Notes: generated by a model from the sequence alone, not told the origin. A DNA stretch of 64,000 nucleotides from Symbiodinium natans (GCA_905221605.1 CAJNDS010002499.1:81001-145000), one strand, 5' to 3'; shown: positions 23,601 to 37,586, counted from the first letter of the stretch. A program made the numbers and translations.

Positions 23601-24915
23601 GTTGTGGACTTGGCAATGACATTCGCGTGCGGGAGGGGAGTTGTGAGGATAACGTGTTGCTTGGGACGTCTGTTTGAGTCATGCTGAGATCTGAACACCA
23701 GGCTGCACGCTGCGGCCGAAGATCCTCTGCCAAGCAGTGCTAAGCCCCTAAGCTGGGCCCCCCGTTCTCCCACAGCCCTCAGGCTCTGGGCCTTAAGGGC
23801 CTTAAGCTCTCCGTCTTCAACCAAACGCCCATTTGAAAGTCTAGCCCTGATTTTCGGTGAACCTCCTAGGCTATGCGTCAGACGGGCATGCAGCCACGCT
23901 GTACGCCTCTTGGTCAAAGAGAGCAATCGAGAGCGTCTATTGTCTGACTTTGTCTGACTCTTGTTGAAGAGCAAGGCTACAGTGGGGGAGAAGTCACCGG
24001 TGCTGTCCGTGATATCTCCGAAGCACATGGCGCAGTATTGCGTGCAGCTCAGATCAGCCCAGTCTCTCTTTGCTCCGCTTGGCCTTTGCATGAGGGGGTT
24101 TCTTCCCCAAACCCAGGATGCATCTGCAATTACAGTCACATCTCACGGGGTCAGCAAAAAGAAGTAAAAAGCAATGGTAAATTTCCTTGAAAACTGCAGG
24201 ACATCGGCTTCAGTTTGGCAAGTGCGGGAGCGCATACAAGCTTTTGATTGAAGATGCTGTTCAAGCTTGGGATGCTTTTGGTTTAGGCCCAGGCTTTTGG
24301 ACTTGGGAGGTGTCTGGAAGGCTGCTTCTCTTGTGGCAACTTGAGCCAAGCCCGCATTGCATTCAGGGCGGAGTAAGGCTCACTGCAGAAGGTCTGACTT
24401 AGATGTGGGCTTCTGGAAATGGAGGGGCCAGAGTCTAGAGCTCGCTTTTCGTGCCTTTTGTGTGTGTATTAATCAGGTAGGACGGCTTGAGCAGCCCTTC
24501 AGAGGCAGAAGTGCACCTACCAAACAGCTCCTCGTCAAAGATCCTCCAGGCTCCTGCGTAAGCAGCCGGCAAAGGGCCCCCTTACTCTGTCTGCACCAGA
24601 TAAGTGCAAGCAGGACCTGTCAGGACCTCGAATGTTTGTTCAAGCCATCCAAGAACTCATAGAACCAGTGAGGGGTCCTGACCCGTTGCTTCGCCAATCT
24701 TTGAAGGTTGAAGCCTCACTAGGTTTGGTGCCGGGTCTCCATGCTCCCAGGTTCCCTCAAATCCCGACATCAAAATTCTGGCAAACCATGTCTGGTGTTT
24801 GTCCATTGCGTCCGGGCCGCCCAGACCCTTCGCCGACGCGCTTTTCTGCGAGCTGTACCGGCGCAGGCTTTGTCTTCGACGTGTTGACTGGCACCTTAGC
24901 AGCAGTAGAAGATGT
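17661..24915. other. No gene assembled; scattered possible exons
   Basis: Ordinary-composition DNA with no repeats of note except a short (TG)n at about 19351-19370. Several stretches have protein-like reading, for example WQIEVHPGEEVDLIDPTW near 21480-21530 (+) and SLGSNDVQLLGCVACRTSA near 23217-23272 (+), but none can be joined to others or matched to a family. ORFs of 273 codons (17801-18622, +) and 222 codons (24139-23471, -) lack recognisable domains. Confidence 0.4.
18270..18425 (+). other. Possible exon, 51 codons, unassigned
   Basis: Frame starting ATG TAT CTC after an AG reads MYLCRVGCYAKMALRDCP, then ARKFSYYVGPLAVGATKV, then a TGA. It looks more protein-like than the longer overlapping frame. 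An in-frame stop lies just upstream, so it would need splicing. Family not recognised. Confidence 0.2.
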
Positions 24916-25020
24916 AGTCGTCGTCGCCGCCGTCGTAGTCGTCGTCCTCGAAGGAGGAGGAGGAGGAGGAGGAGGAGGAGGAGGAGGAGGAGGAGGAGGA
25001 GGAGGAGGAGGAGGAGGAGG
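24916..25020 (+). repeat. (GTC)n then (GGA)n microsatellite
   Basis: A short GTCGTCGCC-type run is followed by about 22 GGA triplets (24953-25020). ORFs with poly-Gly, poly-Arg or poly-Ser arise from the triplet array. Confidence 0.93.
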
Positions 25021-28000
25021 TAGTCATATTCTGTCTAATGCACTGCTCGGCTGCTGCGTGCCTGCACCCCCACCTCTGTATGTAGGGACCCAAGACACGA
25101 ACCCCCCTGCAAATAGACCATCTAGTGGGCCCCTGCAGGGACCCCAACATCTGGGACCTTTTCTACGAGTCCCCTGCAAAACCGAATCGCTCTGTAATGG
25201 TAGGGACCTATACGAAACTCGATTGCGGGCAACCCGATTACGAGACTCCCCCATTGCAGGTACCCCCTGTGTAATCTAGGACCCCCCTACAAAACCCGAT
25301 TGTGGGACGCGGAACCACCATCTTCTGACCCATGAGCCTCGTCCCGCAAGGGATTTAAGCCAGGCGTTCGAAACCAGACCAATTTCTTGGTGGTGGTGCT
25401 GTTGCTGCTGTTTCTGTCATCTCCCGCTGAGCGCCTCAACTTGGAGCGAACCCCCAAGCCCAAGCCCTGAACATCCTGAACTCCTCAACTGGGCCCACCA
25501 GGTCTAGCCACCTGGGAAGGTCACCAGCATCCTGGCTGCACGGAACAGTGAAACCTGGGGTTAAGGAGTTAAGACAGCTGAACGCCAGCTCTGGTAAAGT
25601 CTCGGGAAGGATCTTCCTGCTGAATGTTGCCAACGGCGACCTGCAGCTTAGCCCGGAAGAGTCCTTGACCAGGACCTGGGCTCAATGATTCAATGTTGAG
25701 CTGGTGTAGTGTTTTCTAGTCGTTGAGTGTAGAGTAGGGGTTCTAACCATGAAAAAAACGTTTCTACAATGACAAGGGTTTCTGTAACAATGATAGTGGT
25801 TTAGGGTTGGTTACGACCCCGCCTCTTGAGAGAGTGCAGACTCAGAATGGCTTCAGCAACAATCACATTCACAGTTGCAGCAAGCTGTAGGTGCCAAGCC
25901 GTACAAAATAGCAAGCAGACCTTAGACAAAGAAGTGCTGCTCTCTTGTATGAGTAGAACGTCCACATGACAATAGACAGGGCCAAGCTGCACTCCATATT
26001 CTAAGTCTCGAGCTCATACAACATGCATACCTTGGCAATACCTTCGCTGCTGCTCCTCCTCCACCTCCTCCTCTGCAAGCCTTCGATGAAGCTTCTTAAA
26101 TTGTGTCTGCAGGGCGCTGGATCGCACCGGGGTGGCCTGGCTCCTGAGGTTTGAGGATTCGTTGGAGGTCTTTCTTGCCATATGCACGTACAACATCCCC
26201 AATACACAAGGCCCCCTAACCTGCTGCCTCCCAGCACCATCTTGGATTCCAAGGAAAGTGCAGTCCGTCGGAGCATTGGGCTTCAGTGCACCATCTTCGG
26301 GCATTATGAGCAGCTCAGATGCCAAATCCCATCTAAGACCCCTTTGACGACGGGCATGAACGGGCTCAGGTTTCGGTGCGTGCGGTTTGTTGTGGCAGGG
26401 GGTGCTAGCTGCAGACATGCAGACCTCCCACCCTGCGCAGCATGTGGCCAGGGGTTGTGGCACATTGCTAGTGGTGTTGGTCGGGCCCCTGCTGTCTCTT
26501 CAAGAGGCGTAGAAGGAGGCGTAGAAGGGCATATTGCAGGTGGGCGCCGATGGGACATGGCTCCGTCATCACTCACCGACTATCGATGGAGCTGAGGGAC
26601 CCCGGGTTTCAAGAGCCCAGGGCTGCGGTGGAGTTTCATTATCGGAGATGGGGCAGGTAGCGTCGGTGAATTGCCTTGCGGATGCAGTCTGATGAAGTGA
26701 TGCCCACCCCAGTATCTTCCAACTGGGCCTCAACGACAGCGCGCGCTAGGTTTGGTTTTGCATTCGAAACTTTCACATCATGGTGGCAGTCAGTCATCGT
26801 TTGGATACTATTAACAAATGGTCGGAGTACGAGTAAGTACGAGTTGCAGCAGGAATCGTCCTGTAACCCTCTTCAGGACCGCCGACCAAATAAATCCAAG
26901 CCGTAAACCCCAGCATCAGGAGCATCGCCAACCCCCCTTTCTCGGCTGGAGGGGTTCGGAATTGCCAGACCCCTTCAAAAGGCCATAAATGCAGACCCTC
27001 CGGTGTAAAAAGCCCGGGCGACCACAACGCACAGGGCTATCGCCGGACCGGCCTGGCCTGAACTTCAACCTCTTACGTTGCCAAGCCCGAAGCCGCCTGT
27101 GCTCGCAGGACCACACCTGCTGGGCTCAGCAGGTCAGAAGCTTCTCCAGTAGGATGGACAAGGACGGGGTCTGCGGCTAAAGCCCTCGACATCAAGTTTG
27201 GGCCGTGCAGTCCATGGGTTGGTGTTTTTTTTGGTGGTAGGGCTGGCTTAGGCGCTTAGGGCTGTGGACCTCGGGGGTTAGGAGTCATGTCCTGGATGCA
27301 TGGTCATCCAAGACTGGTGGCATATGGTTTATGGGTTTGTAGTCCATTTCCTGGCAGCTGGCAGCTACCTAGCTGCATGGCTTTGTGCAGTGGCAGTTTG
27401 CCCGGCTTTCCAGACCCGCCTCTTTGTCTTGAGCTGGCGTCCCTGATTTCGACTTCATAGGTTTTCTTGTCTACTCTTCAAGGTGACCCGCCCTGCTTTC
27501 TGTATCTATGTTGAACTGTTGTATGTTCAGCATGCACTGCTGGCATCCATGTTCACTCTTCGGTCTCCGTGAATTTCAATGCCCTCATCATTCCTCCTCT
27601 GAAGGGCCAACTATCCGAAAATGCCTGCCGCAGCCTCTGCCGCAGCGAGCCTCTGCTACACTTGAGGGCTTGCTCTTGGCCTGCGCTGATGATTGGGATT
27701 TCCATGGTTTGGTCTCAGGCTAAAGACCGTAACGTGGGTTCCTAATGAAGACACGGATCCTATTTTCGAGCATCCGGCCCACGGACTCATCTCTAAAGTG
27801 TACTGTTGAGAATGCACCTGATCTGACCCTTCCCACATTCCGAGCTCCTGTCCTGAAGTGAACAACTTGACCCCGTGACTCCCGGACCATGTTGCACCCT
27901 TCTGCCCAACTTTGATTCACCTTGTAATGCTCCTCTCTTAGGAAGCCTACTGCACGCACTGGGCTCTGGACGGCGGCAACTGCTACTTCTACCGCGCCTT

Positions 28001-29149
28001 GGAACCTGAACCCCGCATCCGGTGTAGTGTAGGGGCCCCGTGCCGTTGTCAAGCTCAAGGGTTCAGCCGGCCGTGCCTCGATCTGTGCTGAGAGCCAGCA
28101 GATTGTCAGGTGGCCTGTGCAAGAGCTCACTCGCTGACAACTTTGCATGCGTTCACAAGCACGTGGCGAGCCCAGACTCCTTCCTCTGGAATTCCTACTT
28201 GATTCCATGGGCTTACGGGCTGGAAATTATTGTAGGACTGTAGGAGTTGGCTGAAATGTGTACTCATAGCAGTGGCGAGGGGGTGAATGGTATGCTCGTC
28301 ACTCCCCACGCTGCATCAGGTGACGGTCACAGAGCGCTACCCTGGATGCGGGGAGCGCCACAGCTGTGTGGACATCCAGTTGCTTGCCGAACGTTTGGTG
28401 TTCAAGGTTGCTTGAGGGTCTGGAGCGCTTCGGGATGGCTTCTGCTTCGAGGCCTGGACTTCGGGGGGACTTTCGGTCACAAATTGTATTGTGTCGGGTT
28501 CAAACACAGCAAAAAGAAAGCGCCTTACAGACACAAGTGACGCAGCAACGAAGGCGACAGCAACACCAATTATTATTGACATTGTATTGAACGCTGAGCG
28601 ACCGGCCTCCGCTCATTGCGTGCGATGATTCACCTGACAAGCACTTATTGGACAAGCTGAGTGAGACAAGGAGCGAAGAACCGCAAGATTGGAGAACAAC
28701 GGAGAGGTCAACTCACTACAAGAAAAGGATGCTGATCATACAGGAAGCACTTAGAGATGAGTGCCCTGCGAACATCGCCTTTACAATGGTCCGTGGCCCC
28801 TGCCATGTCCACAGCTTTTGAGGAGCATGTACACCGATCCCCTCTTGTAGGCCCAACAAAAGGCCCGGGAAGCACAAGTGCCTATCTCCAAAGTGCGGAT
28901 AACGGACAGTACAAATAAAATGAAAGGGAGGTGGCCCGCAGCTACCGTAGCTGCTGCAGCTCATTTGTGCTGGTCAGCAAACGATAAGATGACGGATGCA
29001 CCGTTACGAAAGCACTTGCTTGGGTACGTAAAAGGCCCTGGAACGCCGCTTGCTTTGAGAAGTGTAGCCGCCACCGGCAGGCACATGAGCCCCTCGTCCT
29101 GCCGCGGCCAAGGACGAAGCGTTGGCCACATGACATGACGGCCGCCAGA
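25021..29149. other. No gene recognised
   Basis: Mixed-composition DNA. 25080-25330 carries several related short pieces (GTAGGGACC, CCCCTGCA, GGACCCC, AAACCGAT) suggesting a decayed small repeat. Nothing else supported. Confidence 0.45.
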
Positions 29150-29740
29150 CGCGAAAAGACACGAAGAAAAAACGACTACGCGAAGACGAGCAAAGACAAG
29201 ACATGTCGCCTGGAGTCACTTGACTTCGCTCGGCGTCCTTCGTCTTCACTCGGCGTCGCTCGGCGTCACTTGGCTTCGCTCGGCGTCGGTCGGCATCGCT
29301 TGGCTTTGCTCGGCGTCACTCGGTGTCGCTCCGTCTCGCTTTTCGTCGCTCGCGAAGACACGTACACGAACGCAAGCGACCACGCGAAGACGAGCGGTAC
29401 GAGCGAAGACACGCGAAGACAAGCAAAAACACGCCACCTGGCGTCAATCGATTTCGCTTGGCGTCGCTCGGCGTCGCTCGGCGTCACTCGGCGTCGCTCG
29501 GCGTCGACGAGCGAAGACAAGCGAAGACGAGCAAGGACACACCGCCTGGTGTCACTTGACTTCTCTCGAGTCCCTCGTCTTCGTGCGGCGTCGCTCGACG
29601 TCGCCGCCCGGCATGGCTCGGCAGTGGCCCGGCGCAGAGCGGAGACATGCGAAAACGAGCGGAGACACGCGAAGACGAGCGAGGACACGCCACCTGGCGT
29701 CACTCGGCTTCGCTGGGCGTCGCTCGACGGGAGCGCTTTG
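29150..29740 (+). repeat. GC-rich higher-order repeat (GCGAAGACGAGC / TCGCTCGGCG)
   Basis: Alternates two sub-blocks about four times: one of GAAGACGAGCGAAGACACGC type and one of TCGCTCGGCGTCGCTCGGCG type, linked by GCCACCTGGCGTCACTTG-like sequence (near 29205, 29440, 29545 and 29690). The 10-bp unit CGGCGTCGCT is tandemly repeated within the second sub-block. ORFs up to 248 codons on the plus strand and 145 on the minus strand result from stop depletion. Confidence 0.85.
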
Positions 29741-32700
29741 TGACCATACTGCCGCCACTCTGACCCTCCATTTTACTTCCAACAATTTCCCTATGCCCCA
29801 AACCTCCCCACCCACAGATCCCGCTGCAAGGCTGCCGGGCTACCACTACATTTCTGGCAAGTATTGTCCTGTGGGCGCTGTCCGGCTGCATATTTGCAGG
29901 GCTCGGCATCGGAGGTTTGTGCTTGCTGTTGGTAGAGGGTTAACTTACAGGCAGCGCCCCCAGTAGCGAGGAGGAGAGCAGCTGCAAGTTCCTTCTTAGC
30001 AGCGGGCCCTAGACCCAAAAGGCAGGTCGAAGAACAACAAAGCTTCGATTTTGAGGCGCCCAGCAACCCCTTCTCATCAGCCCACTCATTGAGACCAAGC
30101 CCAGTTTCTGACTTCAGTTATTATTCTCCAAGGAGAATGCTGCTGTGGCACTGGGCCCTGTCCTTCGACTCAAGGGGAATGCAGCAAGGAATTTGGGGCT
30201 TGTGGGCTTCCATTGCAAGGTGAAACATGTAGGGTAACGACAAGACACCCTGAAGTCCGACCAGAGTCTGACAATGGCCGAGCCGCGAAGCATTCGTCCT
30301 CCTGTGGATGCCAGGTCTACTTCAAGGAAGGCTTGACGGCGGAGGAGAGAGATTTGAAGTGTTAAGCGTTCGTTGCAGGCGCCTGCGACCTTTGACCTTA
30401 GGAAGATGTCTGGAGGAGACGTGGTGATTTTTGTGGCGGTGAATGGCCCGGATATGTTTAAAGCACTCCTACGCATGCCGAAAGCGGGGGATTCATCTTG
30501 TGGAGTTCTTCTACTCATGATCTGCACTCGGGGTACAAGGGTGTACAACACTATGAGGAAGCAGAATCTGTGCATGTGACAAAATTTGCCAAATCTACCC
30601 AAGCACTGTCGAAGTCTTTAAACTCTGCGCGGCTCCCAACTGACAGAATCAGAAATACACTTTCGCCATACTCAGACCCTGAGTCTTCGGTCAAAGAGGT
30701 GTGGAGGCGGTTTCAGGTTCCCCTCCCCCATAAGAAAGCATGACGACTTCCACCCTGGACAGCAACATGGGACATGAAGATGGTCAAGAGCAAGAACATG
30801 AAGACATCTAACACATTTCTCAAGTCATCCCATCCCAAGCTATCAGTAAAAGAACTCATAAGGAACAACAATGACGTTTTGGACTTCGGAATGATGCTGC
30901 TATTGCAGCCTTGAGAGCCCTTGTGCACCTCGCTTTAGCTTGCAACATTCGGAGAAGTGGAAAACCTGGCAATACCGCAAGTAACGAGGGAAATGGGACA
31001 AGAACACGTGCGCACGCCAAAAAAGACCGCAATGACAAACTAGTTCTTCCACGGCAGAAAGCACTGAAGGACTGTCCAGTCGATCCGTACAGTACCAGGT
31101 GTTTCTTGATTCTGGCCGGACAACTCGGACAGCTTGACTTTTACATGCTGTTTTGTGCAGTCGTTGTTGAATTTCTTCCTTGCGAAGCCCCTAACCTGGA
31201 ACCCCTGGCTCCTCGGATGCCCAAGGCAGCCCTCTCCTGTAGTTCCGCAGGAAAGCTTCTGGCTGATGCGAAACGACATCGGGACTCGAAGCACCAGTTG
31301 CGTTAATGGCTGGGTGATCGTGAAGCCCGAGCCCTCAGAGGCAGGGTTTAGGGTGTGGCCAGGCTCTTTGTGCACATGACCTCTGGCTGGTGGCATCACC
31401 TTTATGTCTGTGGTTGCCTTCTCAGTCTTGCTTTTTTTCCTGGGTTCGCAGGACTACGAGAATCGGAGCTTAGACTATGTGGAGCTTCACGGGGAGACGG
31501 TGGCCTGCATCAAAAGCTACGATCTCCCCACCGCTGCGTAGCTGCAAGAGCACCCGCAAAGATTCTTGGGAGAGGGACAGGTATTATGGTTTTGTGCTCT
31601 GTGAGCTGGAGAAGCCATCCCGGACCCATTGATAGAAGTTGGCGAGCTGCTGAAAATTGACGTCGCTTCGGAAGGACGTCTTCGGGCACCAGCGAATGGA
31701 CCTGACGGTGCGGCCGACTTTGGGCAGAGTAGAGTGGGGTCGTTGAAGGTCGTGCCTGCGATGGAGAGGAATGCCGGCACACATATCCGAAGCCTTTAAC
31801 TTGGACGTGCAAGCTATCGTTTGGGTAGCTCTGTCTTTCGTCTTGGGAGACCCAGAAATCGTATTTGCGCGAACCTGAGATCGCGGCTCCAAACCTTGTC
31901 CATCACATGTGCCGAGAACTTTCAGTTTCGGACGCAATGAATTCGGGTCAGCTGTGTCTCGGTTTTCACAGCCCAAGAAGCTTCTTCACTGCAGCAATGC
32001 AGGTCCAGGCAGTTCTGGACCGAGCCAGGTGACGCAGCTCGACGTGCAGGGCGCCACGGCCACCCTGGCGATACCGGCATGTGTGGCGCCATCTGGCTGC
32101 CCTGACAGAGGGTGTTGGATTCCGAGCTTAAGATTGAGGCATCTAGGGTGGGAGCATACCTCAATTTGTTTGATGTTCCAGTTCGGGGCACTTTAGGCGT
32201 CCAACAAACCCCAGGAAATGTGATCGATGCGTAGAACAACTTTGCAAGGGCCCACCGCCGGCCGTCTGCAAATGTCGGCCGAACTTGGATGAATTTGACG
32301 CTTTTGATGTACATGTTGCATTGGTCGGCTGTCCTTTTGTGGGCTTCTAGGGTATTCCCAATGAACAGGGTCACCGAATGATGTTCCGGAAACCGGAAAG
32401 CTTTCACCGGAAGTGCAGCTGCAACACCCCCAGGCCCAACGTCACAGCGGTGGAGGAGGAGGATGATGATGAGGATGCCAAACTGTCAAGCGTACAGCCG
32501 TTGGTGCCGCCAGGGCATCATGACAATGTGGTGAGTGTAAGTTTCAAGCCCAAAGAGTGCTCGGGTGCTTCGCACACTCCGCGCAAAGCGTCGCAATCGA
32601 GATCGTGCTCCCGCCTGCATTCCGGGCGCATAAGCCGTAGGAGTTGCTACAGAGAAGTGGCCCCTTGTAGGGCAAGTTGTGAATCGCTTGAGTAGCGCGC

Positions 32701-35543
32701 TCAGGGTTTGGTTTCGGCTTTTGGAGCGTGGGAGGCACGTTTTGAGCCCAGGCTCCATGCGGAGCTGCCACACGTAGTGTTCGGGCCGGGCCTCGGGGCT
32801 TGAACCACTTGATACAAAGATTCTCTTTGCCATTCCGGCATTCTGTTAAAGGTAAATGCGACCTGACTGGCCCCAACAAGACTCATTTTTGCGCGTGATA
32901 GGCGAAGAAACATTGTTCAGCACTTTGTGGACGCAGATTCAGGTAGTGTCATGTAGTTGAAGCAGTTGCGTAGCAGGTCTTGTGGTACTCTGCTCAAAGT
33001 TGAAAGGTTTCAGTGCAGCAGGTGGTGTTCCACAAGGTTGGTCCCAGACCAAACTTTGCACGGGCGAGGTGCTGGACGACCCGGCGTCGGATGTAGTGGA
33101 CGACCACTGGCTTCATCCGTGTGAATGTGTTCCTCTGCAGGAATGCGAAGCAGAAGTAGGGCCTGTTTTCGGCATCACTTTGATGAGCAATCCCAACAGT
33201 TCTGGTTAGAGGTAGTTTCGTGCAACTGGCGCTGCTTAATGGTTGAAGCTTGTAGATTCGCCTCCTCTGGGTGCAGTTTGCCCAAACTTGTTAGAGAGCT
33301 CTTGTACTTGCAGCAGTTGTGGCAGCATGTTCAGTGATTGAAATGCTCTCGGGTTGGAGCCTCGCAGAGACCGCAGAGAGGGGCAAGTTTCCATGAAGCA
33401 AAGACCTGAAGCCTTTCTATTCTGTGCATTGCTGTACTCTACCCTTAAACAGAACCCTGAATCCATGGTCGCTTAGGCTTAGGGCTGCAATCTCTCCACA
33501 AGTCCTCGTCAGGCTGTGGATGGTTTGTTCAAGCCATTAAGCAGAAGCCCTCGTCAAGTGCAGTCGTGGATTGCAAAGAAAGGGCCTCCATCAAAGCTCG
33601 AGATGCTGAAATGGCGAAGCAGCTTCTTGCGTTCAAGTCCTCCAGAAACTCAGAAGTGCCTCAAATTCGGCGACTGATCTGAGGGCATTCCTGCTAAAAT
33701 CACAACTGTGAGCTTTCTCAACAACAGCTTCCCCTTGAGCACGTAGAAAAGTCGTGCTAACTGGCTCCCTTCAACAAATAAGCAAAAAAAGGCTGAAAAA
33801 GGGAAGGCCCATTGCCCGCAAAAAGGGGGAGACCTCGCTACACCCCAGGTGCCTGAGAATTGGGGCCCGCTGCCACCTGTGAGTGGCCTCCTGGTATATT
33901 TAGGCGAATCCATCGGGAGTGTGGGCTCATTCTGCTGCAAGGGCTAGACCATGATTTCAAAAAACGTGTCTGTTGAGGCTGGATAGAACGACCCAAGAGT
34001 TCATTAGGGAGAACCTAGGCGCTGGTGCCGCTCGTGTTCCCGTGGAAAAGTGTATCAGGTCCAGGGTCGCGAGAACACAAGCAGGCGGCCGCCATTTTGA
34101 CATAGATCTACACCAAACCAAACACCCATACTGTCAACTTTCACCCCATAAATCTAAACCGCCATGAGCTCAGCACCTAGGGTTATGCAGGAACTGCCAC
34201 AAAATGATGGTTTGGGCCCTGCAAACGATGTGTAGTGCAGATTCTCATATGGCATGCTGAAGAAACCAAACACTTGCGCACGGACATCTGGATGCAACCG
34301 TTCAGTGTGTTTAGCTTGTGCCTAGAGCGTCATTTTTTTGTTTGCCAGTGGATGGAGAAGTCAACTGGACGGCTTGAAACCACAATCCCGCCCTGCAGGC
34401 AATCAAATGTACTGCAACCCTTGGCCCTTGGCCTATGAACATAGCTTTCACTACTGGCCTGTGCTTGAGGTGAGGTCCTGTCAGATATTCCTGCCGGTAG
34501 CAACAACGAGTTCATGCCTGGTCCACAGACCATCGTGACGGACTCAGCCTTCCTTGGTGGGAAATAGCATTGGAGTTTTTTAAGAAATGCCATAATCCTT
34601 CCCACCATTGTGCTTTTGCAGCAGTTGACTGAGGGACTCTTTCGTGGGTTGTCCGAGTTCTTGCTCATGGCAATGATGGTATCAAGATTTTCAGTAGACC
34701 CAGACGACTTTCGGTGTGGTAATGGAGCAAGAGCATGATGCCAACTATGCCGAAACCTCAAGTTTGTTAAGCCAGCATCTCAAAACCTTGAACCCGAAAC
34801 TCCTGGAACCCTGATCCAGCAGAGGCGGACGGCCAGTTTGTCTGTCCGCAGGAGCATCCTGGCCACACAGTGTTGTGTTCCTGTGGAGAATGAGGAAATG
34901 GATTCTCACACATGCCCACAACCATACGAGTCCAAGAGGAACCTTGAGGGCCTCGTGCGATCACCCGAGGGAGGTGTGGCTTTCCTGTCGTGGTGCTCGC
35001 TTTTTGCAGCGTTCTTCCGCCCACGGCATTTTTTCGCATTTGAGCAGACTCCTAGTTTCGAGAAGCTCCACCCCGTGGGGCATTCTTTTCCATCTGGCTT
35101 CCTACGGTCTGTTGCTGAGTTGCAGTCCTTTTGTTTCCGTGCCTCCTCCGACCTGGGTAGCGTGTTGGTACTTCCAATCTTCAATAACTAAGCTTGAGAA
35201 CTAGGTATGTCCTGGGTGTAACTTGAAGAAGCTGGTAGTTCTGTAGTGTTTCCATGGTTGAAAGTCAAAGGGACAGGCCAGTTGGCACAATCTTTCAGGT
35301 ACCTTACCGAAGTCATCATGGAGGATCCGGAAAGCGGCTTCGATGATGGCTTTTGCAAGTCGAGATGCACCGAGACGGGCTGCCCCTTCTTCTGGGAAGG
35401 CTCGTCCTTGCGTGTTCTGGGCCACCAGAAGTAGGGTGGGTCAGTACTGGCCGAAGCTCTCCAAGTGGTCCTTCACTCCAATCACGAAAGCTCCCCCTGT
35501 GGGAGCTTCGTTCAATACCTCACGAAGTGAGCCTGGGGTTATC
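29741..35543. other. No gene assembled
   Basis: Ordinary-composition DNA. Possible exons are seen around 32455-32529 (+; EEEDDDEDAKLSSVQPLVPP ending at a GTGAGT donor) and 33005-33180 (+; EVLDDPASDVVDDHWLHPC). They could not be connected or assigned. No repeat arrays noticed. Confidence 0.4.
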
Positions 35544-35584
35544 GGGGGGGGGGTGCGGGGGGGGGGGGGGGGGGGGGGGGGGGG
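35544..35584 (+). repeat. Poly-G tract
   Basis: About 40 nt of G interrupted once by TGC near its start. Confidence 0.93.
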
Positions 35585-35643
35585 ACCAATTTTGGTGGGT
35601 TTTTTCGGCTATCCCCGGTCTGGTGCCGGGAAAACCATCGTTG

Positions 35644-35900
35644 CCAAGGGGGCCTGTTTTGGGCTAGATTTGGGTTTCTTTGGTAAGTGTATTTCTGAGA
35701 CGTTCGAAGGAGAAGCGGGGCCCCCCTGATGCTGCTGATGCTGGCCTGGGTGTGGTGCCAAGGGGGCCTGTTTCGGGCTAGATTTGGGTTTCTTTGGAAG
35801 GTGTTTTTCGGAGACGTTCGAAGGAGAAGCGGGGCCCCCCTGATGCTGCTGATGCTAACCTGGGTGTGGGTGTGGTGCCTGATGCTGCTGATGCTGGCCG
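35644..35900 (+). repeat. ~114-bp tandem duplication plus partial third copy
   Basis: The block from CCAAGGGGGCCTGTTT to CTGGGTGTGGTG occurs at 35644-35757 and again, lightly changed, at 35758-35877, followed by a third CTGATGCTGCTGATGCTGG. It shares GGGCTAGATTTGGGTTTCTT and GTTCGAAGGAGAAGCGGGGC between copies. Confidence 0.88.
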
Positions 35901-37586
35901 TTGCGTGTCATGTGCGACAAGAGAGAGAGCTACTTGAATCACTGAGCTGGGCATGCTGCAACATGTCTGCCGGTCTATGGTTCGCAAAGGTGTCTGTCTC
36001 ATTGCTCTCTGCATCTTCCGGGCTGAGGGTCGGCGCTTTGCTCTCTCGGCGCCTCTCTGTTCCTGTAAGATCAGTGTCCCCAGTCCTAGGCCTACTAGAG
36101 CTTTCGTCCCAGCCCGTGGCTCTCAAGTAAGCTAAGTTCAGAAGTGCTGGGAGGCACTGTCGCGTCCTCCAAGCAGTGCCGGATCTACAGCAGGTGCACG
36201 GAACTGGCACGGCAGCCCAGTGGGGTTGCAAGATGTACCGGCTTTGTGAGGCGCTGAAAACGTGCTTTGTGTGAGAGTGACGCCGTAGACTCTTTGTGCT
36301 AACTGGAAGCACTTTGTGCTGTATGCATGTGCCTGCAGCCTTTTCCGGGAACGATATACTGACCTTGAGCACAACTAGACCCCTAAGCAGGGAGCCGCCG
36401 CTCAGGTGCGTGAGGTTGGTGTTGTGGGCGTGCTGTCCGGGATGCCGCGTGGCAACGTTGTTTGGTCATTTTTTGGAGTTGATGGACACATCTGTGTTCT
36501 TGTAGCGCGAAGGGAGAACTTGTGCAGTGCTGCGTGGGTCTCCCGAATGGAGTTGTGCCAACGATAGCCCTTAAGAACCTTAGTTCTAGCGCTACGCGAC
36601 CCGGCCTCGGCCGGGGCCTGTCCCAGCAGCGAAGCAACGGCCCCAAGCGAAAATTTGGGGGACGGGGGGGGGGGGGTTACAAATGCCTCCTGGTCCTGAT
36701 GCACCGTCCGCTTCCGGGCACCTGTTGGCTAGCGGGGGTACCCATTCCGGGCAAAGAAGGTACCACATGAAGGGGGGGGGAAAATTGTCAGGTTGGGAAG
36801 GGACTCAAGGGTACTTCCTTTGAGGCTCCGCACACACCTCCCGGGTGGGATTGTAGTTTTGCCCAGTTTTCGTCGTGTGCTGTGAGAACTGAAATGGTAG
36901 TACTTGTAAGGATGCCACTCTCAAGGTGTGAGTTTTCGGTGTGCTAGATCGACCTTCTGGATGTGGTGGGAGGTTCTCGAAGAGCCTCCACACGCCTTCC
37001 CTTCCCAGCATCAACCCAAAACGGTCCCAGGGTCTTCCGGCGGGCATGCAAGATTTCCGATCCGAGCCTGCTCCTGGGACGCGATGGTTTGCGGTTGAAA
37101 GAATTGAGAGCTTTGAGAGGGGATTGCAGGTTTGGAAGCAATTTCTTAGGAGGGGCACAGGAGGCAAGGGGAAAGGGGGAAAGTAGCAAGGGAGGGGGGG
37201 TGTTGCGGGCGTGGACGTTCATATCGACACAGCGAACACAGTGGCACGCATCTAGGGATGGGAAGGGCGTAATGACTGGAGCAAGCCGAAGTGTGCTCCT
37301 TTGCACGGTTGATGGGGGCACTTGGGAATGCTTAAGCTGCTCAGGCAATTAGTCACAGTTGCAATAGGAGCAAAGGGAGTAGGCCTAGCTTGCAAGTCAA
37401 GCTACAAACTCACCACGCTGTCGCAGCTGTCAGATGCTGGAAAGTCACCAAGCGCCGCTCTTTCCTGGGTGCCGGAGACGACACGTACAGCTGTCTCTAT
37501 CAGGCCTGTCACTCTGTTGGAATGGGCAAGGGGTCTTTTGACCGACGTAGAACCAAGTTCGTAGCCGCAAACACGTGCCTGTAGTT
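35901..37586. other. No gene recognised
   Basis: Short G-runs at 36663-36675 and 36773-36780; otherwise ordinary DNA with short unrecognised ORFs. Confidence 0.45.
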
